Shown: positions 23,195-31,754 of the stretch, piece by piece | Numbering within the stretch: position 1 is the first letter of the stretch | Layout of the letters: each line of letters begins with the position of its first letter | Assembly (NCBI GenBank): GCA_013822085.1 | Contig: PNJV01000011.1 | Coordinates: 1 to 56,258 of the forward strand | DNA: 56,258 nt | Origin: Isosphaera sp. | GTDB taxonomy: Bacteria > Planctomycetota > Phycisphaerae > Phycisphaerales > UBA1924 | Direction: 5' to 3' | Translations under genes and position numbers: made by a program | Notes under the pieces: generated by a model | The model's database searches: none | Told to the model about the DNA's origin: nothing | What the model saw: the letters and a program-made list of their open reading frames with translations, nothing else

Positions 23195-23242
23195 GGTCCA
23201 GGGCGAGGTCCAGGGCGAGGGCCAGGGCGAAGGTGAGGGCGT
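23195..23242. repeat. 12-bp tandem repeat, four degenerate copies
   Basis: Units begin at 23195, 23207, 23219 and 23231. The first two are identical (GTCCAGGGCGAG), the third differs at two positions and the fourth at several. It lies in an intergenic region about 90 bases before the DsbD-like gene. Confidence 0.8.
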
Positions 23243-23329
23243 GGTCGGGTCGGCAGGACAGGGGATTCGGGGGGCGGTGTTGAGGGGTTGGGCAGGACGG
23301 GGAGCGGGGGTTTGGCCAGGAGCAGGCGC

Positions 23330-24256
23330 GTGCGGATCGGAGAGTGCGTGCTCGGTGTGTGGGCTCGGCGGTCGCCCGCGGTGGCATGCGGGGCGGGGGT
23401 GGTCGCGTCGCTGCTCGGGGTTGGCCCGCGGCCCGATGTGGCGGTGGGGAGGATGTTCTTGGAGGCGCGCGACACCGCTGCGGCCAGAGCGCCCAGCAAG
23501 TCCGGCGACGAGCTGGTCAGGCCGGCCCTGCTCTGCGCAGCTGCGCAGGTGACGCCCGGGCAGGAGCTGGAGATCGGCATCGACCTGGGGATCGAGCCCG
23601 GGTGGCACATCTACTGGCCCGGCATCAACGACTCCGGCTTCCCGCCGAGCATCGAGTGGTCGCTGCCCGAGGGCTGGACGGTCAGCGCGGTGCGTTGGCC
23701 GGCGCCCGCGCGGCACGTCTCTGCCGGCGACATCCTCGACCACGTCTACGAGGGCCGGGCGACGCTGCTGGCCACGCTGCGCGTCGCCGCTGACGCCCCC
23801 AAGGGGGGGACGGTGACCGTCGGCGCGGCCTTGAAGTGGCTGGTGTGCAAGGACGCGTGCGTCCCGGGCAAGGGCGCAGCCCGGCTGCAGCTGCGTGTGG
23901 GCGAGCAGGAGCTGCCGGCCCTCGACGAGCGCGACGTCCGCCGGCGGCTGGCCGAGGTCGCTCGGCGGGTCCCCGCGCCGGCCCCGACCGACGAGTCGCG
24001 GCTGCGCGTCGAGCGGGCGGGCCGGACGCTGCGGCTGCGGTTCCAGGGCGCCACCCAGGTGGCGTTCTACCCGGTGGAGGACTCGCGCGAGTTTGTGGGG
24101 CTCCTGCGCAGCGCCGCGGCGATCGGCCAGGCCCTGGAGCTGACGCTCGGCGACGACGAGACCAAGCCGTGGCGCGGCGTGCTCGAGGTGTGGCTTGAGG
24201 GCGAGGAGTTCAGCCGGGTTTACGCGGTGGGCCAGGGCGATGGGCTGGGGCAATAG
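23330..24256 (+). CDS. Exported DsbD N-terminal-domain protein
   Basis: 308 aa. A signal-like hydrophobic stretch (PAVACGAGVVASLLGVG) is followed by an immunoglobulin-like domain matching the periplasmic N-terminal domain of the thiol:disulfide reductase DsbD: GWHIYWPGINDSGFPPSIEWSLPEGW, HVYEGRATLL and WLVCKDACVPGKG with the conserved cysteine pair. In DsbD this domain passes electrons to periplasmic partners; the membrane and thioredoxin domains of DsbD are absent here. It may receive electrons from a separate CcdA/DsbD or act as a stand-alone sensor. The start is uncertain: GTG at 23330 has AGGAG upstream, and earlier TTG codons exist. A redoxin gene follows after 122 bases. Confidence 0.8.
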   Translation: MRIGECVLGVWARRSPAVACGAGVVASLLGVGPRPDVAVGRMFLEARDTAAARAPSKSGDELVRPALLCAAAQVTPGQELEIGIDLGIEPGWHIYWPGINDSGFPPSIEWSLPEGWTVSAVRWPAPARHVSAGDILDHVYEGRATLLATLRVAADAPKGGTVTVGAALKWLVCKDACVPGKGAARLQLRVGEQELPALDERDVRRRLAEVARRVPAPAPTDESRLRVERAGRTLRLRFQGATQVAFYPVEDSREFVGLLRSAAAIGQALELTLGDDETKPWRGVLEVWLEGEEFSRVYAVGQGDGLGQ

Positions 24257-24378
24257 GCGGCAGGTGGCGGGGGTGGGGGGTGTGGGTGGGAACAAGCATT
24301 CACGCGGGCCGGGGTGAGCGTCCGGCATCGTCCCGCGTTGTGGAACACACAGGGCGCGATCACGCAGGGAGTTTGCAC

Positions 24379-25077
24379 ATGACGCGTACCGGTTCTGCGA
24401 TTCTGGCGGCGGTTGGGATGAGCACGGCGGCCCTTGGCTTTGCGTTCGCTGGCCCCGAGAGCGACCAGGGCCACTGCGCCCTGAGCTGCTCGGCCAAGGC
24501 CGACGCCGGCCTGGTGGCTGAGGCCGCCCCCACCGGCGAGATCAAGGCGGGCGACACGGCCCCGGCCTTCACGCTGACGGACCTCAACGGCAAGACCGTG
24601 ACCCTCGCCGAGGAGCTCAAGAAGGCCGGCACCAAGGCCGTGCTGATCGAGTGGTTCAACCCCCAGTGCCCGTTCATCGTCAAGCACCACGAGAAGCACA
24701 CGACCTTTGCTGACCTCTACACCGAGTTTGGCGGCAAGGGCGTGACGTTCCTGGCCATCAACAGCGGCGCGCCCGGCAACGAGGGCCACGGCGAGGCGCT
24801 CAACAAGGACGCGGCCAAGAAGTGGAACATCGCCTACCCGATCCTCAACGACGAGAAGGGCGCCATCGGCAAGGCGTACGGCGCTAAGACCACGCCGCAC
24901 GTGTACATCGTCACGGCTGAGGGCGTGGTGGCCTACCAGGGCGCCATCGACAACGACCGCAGCGCCGACAAGCTGGGCACCATCAACTACGCCCGCAAGG
25001 CCCTGACCGAGATCCTCTCGGGCCAGACCGTCTCCGAGGCCAACACCCGTCCGTACGGCTGCTCGGTCAAGTATTGA
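24379..25077 (+). CDS. Exported redoxin (AhpC/TSA-like thioredoxin fold)
   Basis: 232 aa. The signal peptide (residues 1-24, AILAAVGMSTAALGFAFA) predicts export. The mature protein is a redoxin-type thioredoxin fold: GDTAPAFTLTDLNGKTVTLAE, VLIEWFNPQCPFIVKHHEKH (single active Cys in NPQCPF, no CxxC), FLAINSG, and the cis-Pro segment AKTTPHVYIVTAEG. A short tail ends RPYGCSVKY, with a second conserved-looking Cys. It could be a periplasmic peroxiredoxin-like or thiol reductase protein. ATG at 24379 is preceded by GGGAG. Codon usage is strongly biased (GGC, AAG, CTG), compatible with high expression. A strong intrinsic terminator follows. Confidence 0.88.
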   Translation: MTRTGSAILAAVGMSTAALGFAFAGPESDQGHCALSCSAKADAGLVAEAAPTGEIKAGDTAPAFTLTDLNGKTVTLAEELKKAGTKAVLIEWFNPQCPFIVKHHEKHTTFADLYTEFGGKGVTFLAINSGAPGNEGHGEALNKDAAKKWNIAYPILNDEKGAIGKAYGAKTTPHVYIVTAEGVVAYQGAIDNDRSADKLGTINYARKALTEILSGQTVSEANTRPYGCSVKY

Positions 25078-25149
25078 GCCGGCAGGTGAGCGTGGTCCCG
25101 GCGGCCGATGATCGGTCGGGCCGGGTCCGGCACTGACAGGAACTCTGCG

Positions 25150-25182
25150 CCGGCCCGGGGTGAATCCCGGGCCGGTTTTTTT
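25150..25182 (+). terminator. Rho-independent terminator after the redoxin gene
   Basis: A perfect 10-bp stem (CCGGCCCGGG / CCCGGGCCGG) with a six-base loop, followed by seven T residues. It separates the redoxin gene from the protease gene downstream. Confidence 0.93.
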
Positions 25183-25278
25183 CGCTCGTGCGCTCGGGCA
25201 CGGGCGGGCCCGAGACCGAAGAATAACCCAACGCGTCGGCGGCGCCACGGCGTCAGCCGCGGGGAAGGACAGGTGCCG

Positions 25279-27570
25279 ATGAACGGGCTGCTCGGGACGC
25301 TGGCGACTGGGCTGGACCTGGCGGTGGTGCTGGGGGCTTTCACGCTGATCATCGTGATCCACGAGCTGGGGCACTTCCTGGCGGCGCGGTGGGCGGGGAT
25401 CCGCGTGCACGCCTTCGCGGTTGGGTTCGGGGGCGCGGTGGGGTCGTACCGGCGCGGGCTGGGTTTCCGGCGTGGGTCCAGCGAGGGGGAGTACCGGGCG
25501 ATGCTCCGGGCCGACGCCGCCGGCACGCGGGCGCGCGTCAGCGCCACCGAGTACCGCTGGAATTGGCTGCCGCTGGGCGGGTACGTCAAGATGCTGGGGC
25601 AGAACGACGCCGACCCATCCCAGCGCAGCGACGAGCCGGACTCCTACCAGTCGCGGCCGGTGTGGAAGCGGATGGTGGTGATCGGCGCGGGGGTGGTGAT
25701 GAACCTGATCAGCGCCGCGGCGCTCTTTGTGGTGGTCTTCCAGGCGGGGCTGCGGACCGAGCCGCCGGAGATCGGGTACGTGGACCCCGACGGGCCGGCG
25801 GCGGTCGGGGCTGCCGGCGGCGGCGGCCTGCGTGTCGGGGACCGCGTGCTGCGCATGGACGGCGAGCGCGTGCGGGCGTTTAGCGACATCGCCATCGCCG
25901 CGGCCATGGCCTCGGGGTCGGCGGAGATGGTCGTCGAGGTGGAGCGCGCCGGCGAGCCGGTGGTGGTGCGCCTCAGGCCCGTCAAGGGGCCGGTCGGGCT
26001 GCTGACCATCGGCGTCGGGCCGGCGGTGACCGGGCGGCTGATCGGCGGCGAGGAGGGTGTCTCTCAGCGCGACCGCCAGCGGCTCGGGGCGCACTGGCTG
26101 GCCCAGACGGGCGCAGCCCTTGAGCCGGGGATGGAGGTGGTCGGCGTTGGCGGTGCGGCGCTGGGGCCAAGCGGCGACCCGGTCTCGGCGCTGGAGTCGG
26201 CGCTGGCGGCCAGCGGCGGGTCGGCTGTGGAGGTGCTCGTCAGGGACGGCGGCCAGGAGCGGACGCTGGCGGTGCGCCCGCAGGCGGAGTGGGCTCAGAC
26301 GCAGCACCTGATTGAGAGCGCCGGAGGTGGTGGTGGTGGCGGGGGTGGTGGGGGGAGGGCGGGGCGGTCGGTGACCACCGAGCACCTGCTGGGGCTGGCG
26401 CCGGTGCTCAAGGTCGTGCGGGTGGAGGAGGGGACCAGCGCCGCGGCGGCTGGCCTGCGCGGCGGCGACGTGATGGCGCGGGTGGGCTCGGCGGTGTGGC
26501 CGTCGCTGGCGCGGGGGATCGCTGAGCTGAACGGGAGCGCGGGGCGCTCGGTCGGTGTGGTTGTGTGGCGCAGCGGCGCGCTCGTGGACCTTGGGCAGGT
26601 GGCCGTCTCCAAGGAGGGGAGGATCGGATTTGTTCCCGGGCACACCGCCCAAGAGTCGGCGCTCGTGGCTGCCTGGCCGACGCTGCCCGAGCTGGCAGAC
26701 GCGGCGCACACCGGCGGCGGCGGCGCTGGCGCGTCGGCTTCGGGCCCGGCCGGTGCCGGCTCGTCGGGTCCGGGCGCGGGGGCGGGTTCGGGCGCGGCCG
26801 ACGCTGCGCAGGCTGGGTCAGCCGGGGTGGCCGGCCGGGGCGTGTGGTCGGGTGCTGGGCTGGGGCTTGCGCCCGGCTCGCGCCTGGTGGGTGTGGGCGG
26901 GCAGCGCGTGGCGACGCTGGTGGACGTGCGGGGTGCGCTCCAGCGTGCGGCCGGGGAAGCGGCCGGCGGCCCGGGGCCCGCGGGCGAGGTGCGCGTCGCC
27001 CTGGAGGTTGAGCCGCCGGCGCGGCCGGGCGTGGACGCGGGGTCAGCGGGGACGGAGACCTACCTGTGGGTGATCCCCGAGGGCGAGGCGCGGGCGTTGG
27101 GCGGGCTCGGGTGGAAGAGCCCGCTCTTGGCCGGGGACTTCGAGGCCAAGAGGGTCGTGCTCCGCAGCGGCTCGGTGCTCGGGGCCATCGGCATGGGTCT
27201 GCACCGCACGCGGCAGTCGATGCTCCAGACGTACATCACCTTCGCCCGGCTTGCGCAGGGGACGGTCGGCGTCGAGCACCTCAACGGGCCGGTGGGCATC
27301 GTCCACGCCGGGACGGTGCTGGCCGGCCGCGGGTGGGTGTGGGTGCTGTTCTTTATGGGGGTGGTGTCGGTGAACCTGGCGGTGATCAACTTCCTGCCGC
27401 TGCCGATCGTTGACGGGGGCCACTTCCTGTTCTTGCTCTACGAGCAGGTGACGGGGCGGGCGGTGTCGGTGGTGGTGCAGAACGCGGCGGCGCTGGCCGG
27501 GCTCATCGCCATCGGCACGGTCTTCCTGGTCGTGACGTACAACGACCTGGCTCGGCTGCTCTGGCCCTGA
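25279..27570 (+). CDS. rseP: RseP/MmpA-type site-2 membrane zinc metalloprotease, enlarged
   Basis: A 763-aa intramembrane protease. RseP-type enzymes cut anti-sigma factors or signal peptides within the membrane. Zinc motif HELGH at residues 28-32 lies in the first membrane helix. Family sequence PLGGYVKMLGQ follows, and the third zinc ligand is in the C-terminal motif NFLPLPIVDGGHF (about 704-716). The last helix is AALAGLIAIGTVFLVVTYND. Between the two catalytic halves are about four PDZ-like segments (GLRVGDRVLRMDGERV; LEPGMEVVGVGGAAL; GLRGGDVMARVG; GLAPGSRLVGVGGQRV) joined by Gly/Ala-rich linkers. E. coli RseP has two PDZ domains in about 450 aa. ATG at 25279 follows GGAAGGACAGG; GTG two codons upstream is an alternative. 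Confidence 0.9.
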   Translation: MNGLLGTLATGLDLAVVLGAFTLIIVIHELGHFLAARWAGIRVHAFAVGFGGAVGSYRRGLGFRRGSSEGEYRAMLRADAAGTRARVSATEYRWNWLPLGGYVKMLGQNDADPSQRSDEPDSYQSRPVWKRMVVIGAGVVMNLISAAALFVVVFQAGLRTEPPEIGYVDPDGPAAVGAAGGGGLRVGDRVLRMDGERVRAFSDIAIAAAMASGSAEMVVEVERAGEPVVVRLRPVKGPVGLLTIGVGPAVTGRLIGGEEGVSQRDRQRLGAHWLAQTGAALEPGMEVVGVGGAALGPSGDPVSALESALAASGGSAVEVLVRDGGQERTLAVRPQAEWAQTQHLIESAGGGGGGGGGGGRAGRSVTTEHLLGLAPVLKVVRVEEGTSAAAAGLRGGDVMARVGSAVWPSLARGIAELNGSAGRSVGVVVWRSGALVDLGQVAVSKEGRIGFVPGHTAQESALVAAWPTLPELADAAHTGGGGAGASASGPAGAGSSGPGAGAGSGAADAAQAGSAGVAGRGVWSGAGLGLAPGSRLVGVGGQRVATLVDVRGALQRAAGEAAGGPGPAGEVRVALEVEPPARPGVDAGSAGTETYLWVIPEGEARALGGLGWKSPLLAGDFEAKRVVLRSGSVLGAIGMGLHRTRQSMLQTYITFARLAQGTVGVEHLNGPVGIVHAGTVLAGRGWVWVLFFMGVVSVNLAVINFLPLPIVDGGHFLFLLYEQVTGRAVSVVVQNAAALAGLIAIGTVFLVVTYNDLARLLWP

Positions 27571-27583
27571 GCCGGGCGGTCGG

Positions 27584-27599
27584 CGCACACGGGTGTGCG
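27584..27599. terminator. Possible bidirectional terminator hairpin in a convergent gap
   Basis: CGCACA, loop CGGG, TGTGCG in the 62-base gap between the convergent rseP and DUF1015 genes. There is no T-run on either side, so it may act only as a 3'-end stabiliser. Confidence 0.3.
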
Positions 27600-27632
27600 G
27601 GCGTGCTGTGGCGCGGGCCCAGGCCAGCGGGT

Positions 27633-28988
27633 TTAGGCCAGCGGGTTCATGAACAGGCCGGTGGCCAGCTTGGGGAAGAAGAAGGTGCTTTTTTGCGGCA
27701 TGAGGAGGTTGGCCCGGCTGACGGCGCGCACGGACTCGAGCGGCGTGGGCCTGAGGATCACGGCCAGCTGAGGGGAGAAGGACTTGCCCCCGCCCGAGCC
27801 CAGCTCGCGCCCGGCGCCGATGTCGATGACCTCCTGGACCGAGTGGGGGAAGGCCCACTGGACGGGCTTGCCCGCGTTGAGGAGCGGCTGGCAGACCTGC
27901 TCGACGATCAGGTGCTGGGTCAGGGCCACGTCGAGGGTGCGCCAGGCCGGGGCCTTGTCGGGGAAGCGCTGGGCCAGGGGGTCGGGCGCAGCGAGCGTGG
28001 CCAGGACGCCGGTCCCGCTGGCAAAGTCCCAGAGGCCCAGGCGGCCGGGCTGAGCGGCACCGTGGGCGTGGAGCGCCTCGTGGAGGCTCTGGAGCGAGCC
28101 GGGGACGGGCGTGAGGGTGAAGTAGGGGGCCAGGGCGCTGCCGAGGGCGTCGCGGGAGTAGCCGGCCATGCCCCCCAGCACGCGGTGGGTCGGGCCGATG
28201 ATCAGGCCGGGGTCGGACATCGAGATCAGGACGAACATGCAGCGCCGGGCGGGGTGGTCGGGAGGCAGGTCGTGGGCGCCCCCGAGCTGTGCGAGGTAGT
28301 TGAGCGCGGTGGTGTAGCGGTGGTGGCCGTCGGCGATGAAGACGTCCTCGTCGGCCAGCGCGCTCTGGTAACGGGCGATGGTGGCCGGGTCGTCCAGGGC
28401 CCAGGCCTCGTGGAGCGTGCCGTCGGCGGTGCGGGCAAAGAAGTCGGGCGAGCGGGTGTCGGTGACCGAGGCCAGGACGGCCACAGCGGCGTGGCGCTCG
28501 TCGGGGTGCATGCCGAAGATGGGCGAGAGCTGCGTCGCGGTGGCCTTCATGAGCGCCATGCGGTCTTCTTTGGGCCCGGAGAAGGTCTCCTCGTGTGGCA
28601 GGACGCCGCCGCCGGGTGCCGGGCCGAAGGGGCGTACCGCCAGCGTGCAGGCCATGCCGGTGCGCTTGAAGGGCCTGCCGGCGAAGGTGAAGGCCTGGCG
28701 GTAGACGAACATCACCGGGGAGTTGCGTCGGGTGAGCACGCCGGAGCGGACCCACTGGGCCAGGGTGTCGGCGGCGGCGGCGTAGGCGGCCGGCGGGCCG
28801 AGTTCCTTGGCGGGGATGTGGGGCAGGTCGATCGAGACGATGTTTTTGTCCGAGCGGGCCAGCAGCACGGCCTTGGCGTGCGCGTCGAGCACGTCGTAGG
28901 GCGGCGCCACCAGCGGGGAGACGTCGGCGCCGCGCGAGACGACGGCCTGGGCGTACTGCACGGCGTGGAAGGGGAACACGGCGGGCAT
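27633..28988 (-). CDS. DUF1015 family protein
   Basis: A 451-aa cytoplasmic protein of the conserved but poorly characterised DUF1015 family. Diagnostic segments: VSPLVAPPYDVLDAHAKAVLLARSDKNIVSIDLP near the N-terminus (read as two pieces, VAPPYDVLD and NIVSIDLP), the almost invariant FIADGHHRYTTALNY, MFVLISMSDPGLIIGPTHRVL, and the C-terminal LLMPQKSTFFFPKLATGLF, which matches the family motif MPQKSTYFYPKL. ATG at 28988 has AGGAG upstream, and TACACT about 50 bases upstream could be its own -10. It lies 108 bases downstream of tsaD. No function is proposed; the HH motif and conserved acidic residues suggest an enzyme. Confidence 0.9.
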   Translation of the reverse strand: MPAVFPFHAVQYAQAVVSRGADVSPLVAPPYDVLDAHAKAVLLARSDKNIVSIDLPHIPAKELGPPAAYAAAADTLAQWVRSGVLTRRNSPVMFVYRQAFTFAGRPFKRTGMACTLAVRPFGPAPGGGVLPHEETFSGPKEDRMALMKATATQLSPIFGMHPDERHAAVAVLASVTDTRSPDFFARTADGTLHEAWALDDPATIARYQSALADEDVFIADGHHRYTTALNYLAQLGGAHDLPPDHPARRCMFVLISMSDPGLIIGPTHRVLGGMAGYSRDALGSALAPYFTLTPVPGSLQSLHEALHAHGAAQPGRLGLWDFASGTGVLATLAAPDPLAQRFPDKAPAWRTLDVALTQHLIVEQVCQPLLNAGKPVQWAFPHSVQEVIDIGAGRELGSGGGKSFSPQLAVILRPTPLESVRAVSRANLLMPQKSTFFFPKLATGLFMNPLA

Positions 28989-29096
28989 GGGCGGGGCTCC
29001 TGAACCTTGACGTGCTGCGCTGGGCACAGTGTACCTTCGTGGGCTGGCGCAGGGGGGGCGCAGGAGGGCTGCGCGCGGGCGCGGCAGACAGACGAG

Positions 29097-30194
29097 TCAG
29101 CCGGCGCGCGGGGCGGTTGGGGAGGCTGAGGCGGCCAGGTCGTCGGCGGTCGCTGGCGCGTGCAGGGCGTGTGCGCCAGCGGCGGCGATCATCGCGGCGT
29201 TGTCCAGGCAGAACTCGGGGGGCGGGATGCGCAGCGCCAGGCCGCGGTTGCGCGCCAGGTCGGCGGCGCCGGCGCGCAGGGCCGAGTTGCACGCGACGCC
29301 CCCGCCGATGAGCACCGAGACGCAGGCGGGGTGCTGGTCCAGGGCCCGGCCGAGCTTGAGCAGGAGCGCGCCGACGGCGGCGCGCTGGAAGCCGGCGCAG
29401 AGGTCGCAGAGGGTCTGGTGGTCGAGCGGCCCCGCCTGGGCGAGCCCGCGGCGGAGGTACAGCGCCGCGGTCTTGAGGCCGCTAAAGGAAAAGTCCAGCG
29501 AGCCGGGGCCCAGCCGGGCCAGCGGGAGCTCGAAGCGGGCGGGATCGCCGGCAGCGGCGAGGCGGTCGACGACCGGGCCTCCCGGGTAGGGCAGGCCCAG
29601 GATGGCCGCGAGCTTGTCGTAGGCCTCGCCGGCGGCGTCGTCGCGCGTCGAGCCGATCGTGCGCAGCGGCGCGCCGGGCGCGTCGATGATCGACATGGAC
29701 GTGTGCCCGCCGGAGACGACCAGGCCCAGGGCGGGCAGGGCCGGCGGCGGCGGTGGGGGCAGGCCGACCGGGGCCAGCTCGGTGGCGGCAAGGTGCGCGC
29801 GGAGGTGGTCCACGGGCAGGAAGCGCGCGCCGGTGGCCCAGGCGATGGCCTTGGCCGCTGAGACCCCGACCAGGAGCGAGCCGATCAGCCCCGGGCGCGA
29901 GGCCACCGCGACGGCGGCCAGCTGCCAGGGGCCGACGCCCGCTTGGCCGAGCGCCTCGGCGATGATGGGTTCGATGCGCTCGGCGTGGGCCCGGCTGGCG
30001 ATCTCGGGGACCACGCCGCGGTACTGGGCGTGCAGCTCGTGCTGAGAGGCCACGACCGACGAGAGCACGCGGCCGTCGGTGACGACCGCGGCGGCGGTCT
30101 CGTCGCAGGAGGACTCGATGCCCAGGATGGCGCCGCAGCTGCCGGTCTGCGAGCGGCCCGCGGCGCTGGCTGAGGGTGGGTCCGGGGAGGTCAT
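29097..30194 (-). CDS. tsaD: tRNA N6-adenosine threonylcarbamoyltransferase TsaD
   Basis: A 365-aa ASKHA-fold enzyme that transfers threonylcarbamoyl to A37 of ANN-decoding tRNAs, with TsaB and TsaE as partners (not present here). Seen: ILGIESSCDETAAAVV at the N-terminus, metal-ligand histidines in VDHLRAHLAA, LGLVVSGGHTSMSI, EAYDKLAAILGLPYPGGPVVD, SFSGLKTAALY and the C-terminal metal ligand in CLDNAAMIA. The N-terminal 20 residues are a non-conserved extension. The ATG overlaps the stop codon of the upstream S41 protease gene by four bases (ATGA), so the two are translationally coupled. The length is normal for bacterial TsaD. Confidence 0.95.
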   Translation of the reverse strand: MTSPDPPSASAAGRSQTGSCGAILGIESSCDETAAAVVTDGRVLSSVVASQHELHAQYRGVVPEIASRAHAERIEPIIAEALGQAGVGPWQLAAVAVASRPGLIGSLLVGVSAAKAIAWATGARFLPVDHLRAHLAATELAPVGLPPPPPPALPALGLVVSGGHTSMSIIDAPGAPLRTIGSTRDDAAGEAYDKLAAILGLPYPGGPVVDRLAAAGDPARFELPLARLGPGSLDFSFSGLKTAALYLRRGLAQAGPLDHQTLCDLCAGFQRAAVGALLLKLGRALDQHPACVSVLIGGGVACNSALRAGAADLARNRGLALRIPPPEFCLDNAAMIAAAGAHALHAPATADDLAASASPTAPRAG

Positions 30195-31717
30195 GGCAGG
30201 GGGGCGGGCGCGGGCGCGCTCTGGGCGGCGGGGGCGGCGGGGGCGGGGGCGCGGGCGGGGGTGGTGGGGGTGGGGGCTGGGTCCCAGGGCCCGCCGGCGA
30301 GCTTGGCCCGCGCAGCCCGCAGGGCCGCTGCGAGCTGGACGTCCCCGACGGCGGACTCGATCCAGGACGGGTCGTCCCAGCGCGGCGCGGCCTGGGCTGG
30401 GAGCGGGCTGACCGTCTGGTGGGCGCGACGGCCCAGGAGCAGCGCCTGGGTCTGGGCGTCGGTGAGGGTCACGGCCAGGCCGGGGTCGGGATCGATGCCC
30501 CAGGTCTGGGCGTCGGGCTGACGCTGGATGACCCGGCCCGAGGGGAGGGCGTAGAGCTGCTCGGTGAGCTTGAGGTAGGCCCGCGGCAGGGCGAGCAAGG
30601 GCTCGATGGTCTGCACGGCGCCCTTGCCGAAGGTGCGCGAGCCCATCACAGCGGCGCGCTCGTTGTCGCGCAGGGCGCCGGCCAGGACCTCGCTGGCCGA
30701 GGCGCTCAGGCCGTCGACCAGGACCAGAGCGGGCACCGACGCCGGGAGGCTCGTGCCGGGCGTGGCGTTGAGGACGGACTGCGGGGGGACGCTGGCGGAG
30801 GGCCCGGCGGCGAGCTGGGCTCGGCCCAGCGTGCTGACGATCACGCCGCGGTCGAGGAACATGTCGGCGACGAGGGTCGCCTGGTCGAGCGCGCCGCCGG
30901 GGTTGGAGCGCAGGTCGAGGATCAGGGCCGCGGGCTCGCCGCCGGCCTGCGCGCGGGCCTGCGCCAGCGCGGCGGCGGTCTCGTCGGCGGTGGTGGCCGT
31001 GAACTGCTCGATGCGCACGTAGGCCACGCCCAGGGCGGGGTCGAGCAGGTACTGCCATGCGCCGCCGGCGGCCGAGGCCGGGTCGAAGCGCACGCCGCGC
31101 ACCGAGGGCACCGCGATGGGGCCGCGGGTCAGGGTCAGGTCCTGGGTCAGGGTCCGGGTGGCTGAGGGGTGCCCGGCCGGCGGGCCCGCGGCGTCGGGCG
31201 GGTGGTGCTGCGTGGTCGTGCGCTCGACGGTCAGGGTCACCGTCGAGCCCTCGGGCCCGGAGATGAGCTCGGCGGCGCGGTCGATGGACAGGCCGGCGGC
31301 GGGGGCGCCGTCGATGCGCGTGATCAGGTCACCGGGGGCGAGGCCGGCCGCGTAGGCGGGCGAGGCCGGCACGGGCTCGATGACCACCGGCCCGGCGTCG
31401 GACTGGGCCAGCGATGCGCCGATGCCCGAGAACCGGCCCGAGAGGGCCTTGTCAAAGCCGTCGGCCAGCGCGGGCGGGATGAACTCGGAGTAGGGGTCGC
31501 CCAGCGTGGCGAGCATGCCGTCGATGGCGCCCTGCATGAGCGTGGCGTCGTTGGCGGGCCACAGGGCGCGGTCGAGGATCAGCCGGCGGGACTCGTCGAA
31601 GGCCGCCGACCAGTCGTGGCGGAGGCCGGCGGCGCCCAGGATCAGCGGGGCACGCCCGGCGAAGAGGCCGGCGGCGAACAGGAGCGTGCCCAGGAGCACG
31701 GCGCGGCGGGGGTGCAT
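30191..31717 (-). CDS. S41 C-terminal processing protease (CtpA type)
   Basis: 508 aa. An N-terminal signal or anchor helix (AVLLGTLLFAAGLFAG) is followed by a helical region, a PDZ domain (about 95-185: GIGASLAQSDAGPVVIEPV, AAGLAPGDLITRIDG) and the S41 protease core (YVRIEQFTATTADE; LILDLRSNPGGALDQA; catalytic Ser in GLSASASEVLAGAL; catalytic Lys in SRTFGKGAVQ). CtpA-type proteases trim or degrade envelope proteins by recognising C-termini. The C-terminal 90 residues are Pro/Ala-rich and disordered. The gene lies 37 bases after the thioredoxin-like gene and overlaps tsaD by four bases, placing it in a short operon. Confidence 0.92.
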   Translation of the reverse strand: MHPRRAVLLGTLLFAAGLFAGRAPLILGAAGLRHDWSAAFDESRRLILDRALWPANDATLMQGAIDGMLATLGDPYSEFIPPALADGFDKALSGRFSGIGASLAQSDAGPVVIEPVPASPAYAAGLAPGDLITRIDGAPAAGLSIDRAAELISGPEGSTVTLTVERTTTQHHPPDAAGPPAGHPSATRTLTQDLTLTRGPIAVPSVRGVRFDPASAAGGAWQYLLDPALGVAYVRIEQFTATTADETAAALAQARAQAGGEPAALILDLRSNPGGALDQATLVADMFLDRGVIVSTLGRAQLAAGPSASVPPQSVLNATPGTSLPASVPALVLVDGLSASASEVLAGALRDNERAAVMGSRTFGKGAVQTIEPLLALPRAYLKLTEQLYALPSGRVIQRQPDAQTWGIDPDPGLAVTLTDAQTQALLLGRRAHQTVSPLPAQAAPRWDDPSWIESAVGDVQLAAALRAARAKLAGGPWDPAPTPTTPARAPAPAAPAAQSAPAPAPLP

Positions 31718-31754
31718 CGGGGATCGTTGGCCGTCGCCGGCGGCGGGGCGCGGG

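Larger units (their letters stand above)
22966..23329. other. Intergenic region upstream of the rhodanese lipoprotein and DsbD-like genes
   Basis: 364 bases, noticeably richer in A+T near the rhodanese gene, with no credible gene. It contains the candidate -10 of the rhodanese gene and a degenerate 12-bp tandem repeat (listed separately). The divergent DsbD-like gene must also be read from here, but I see no strong promoter for it. Confidence 0.4.
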
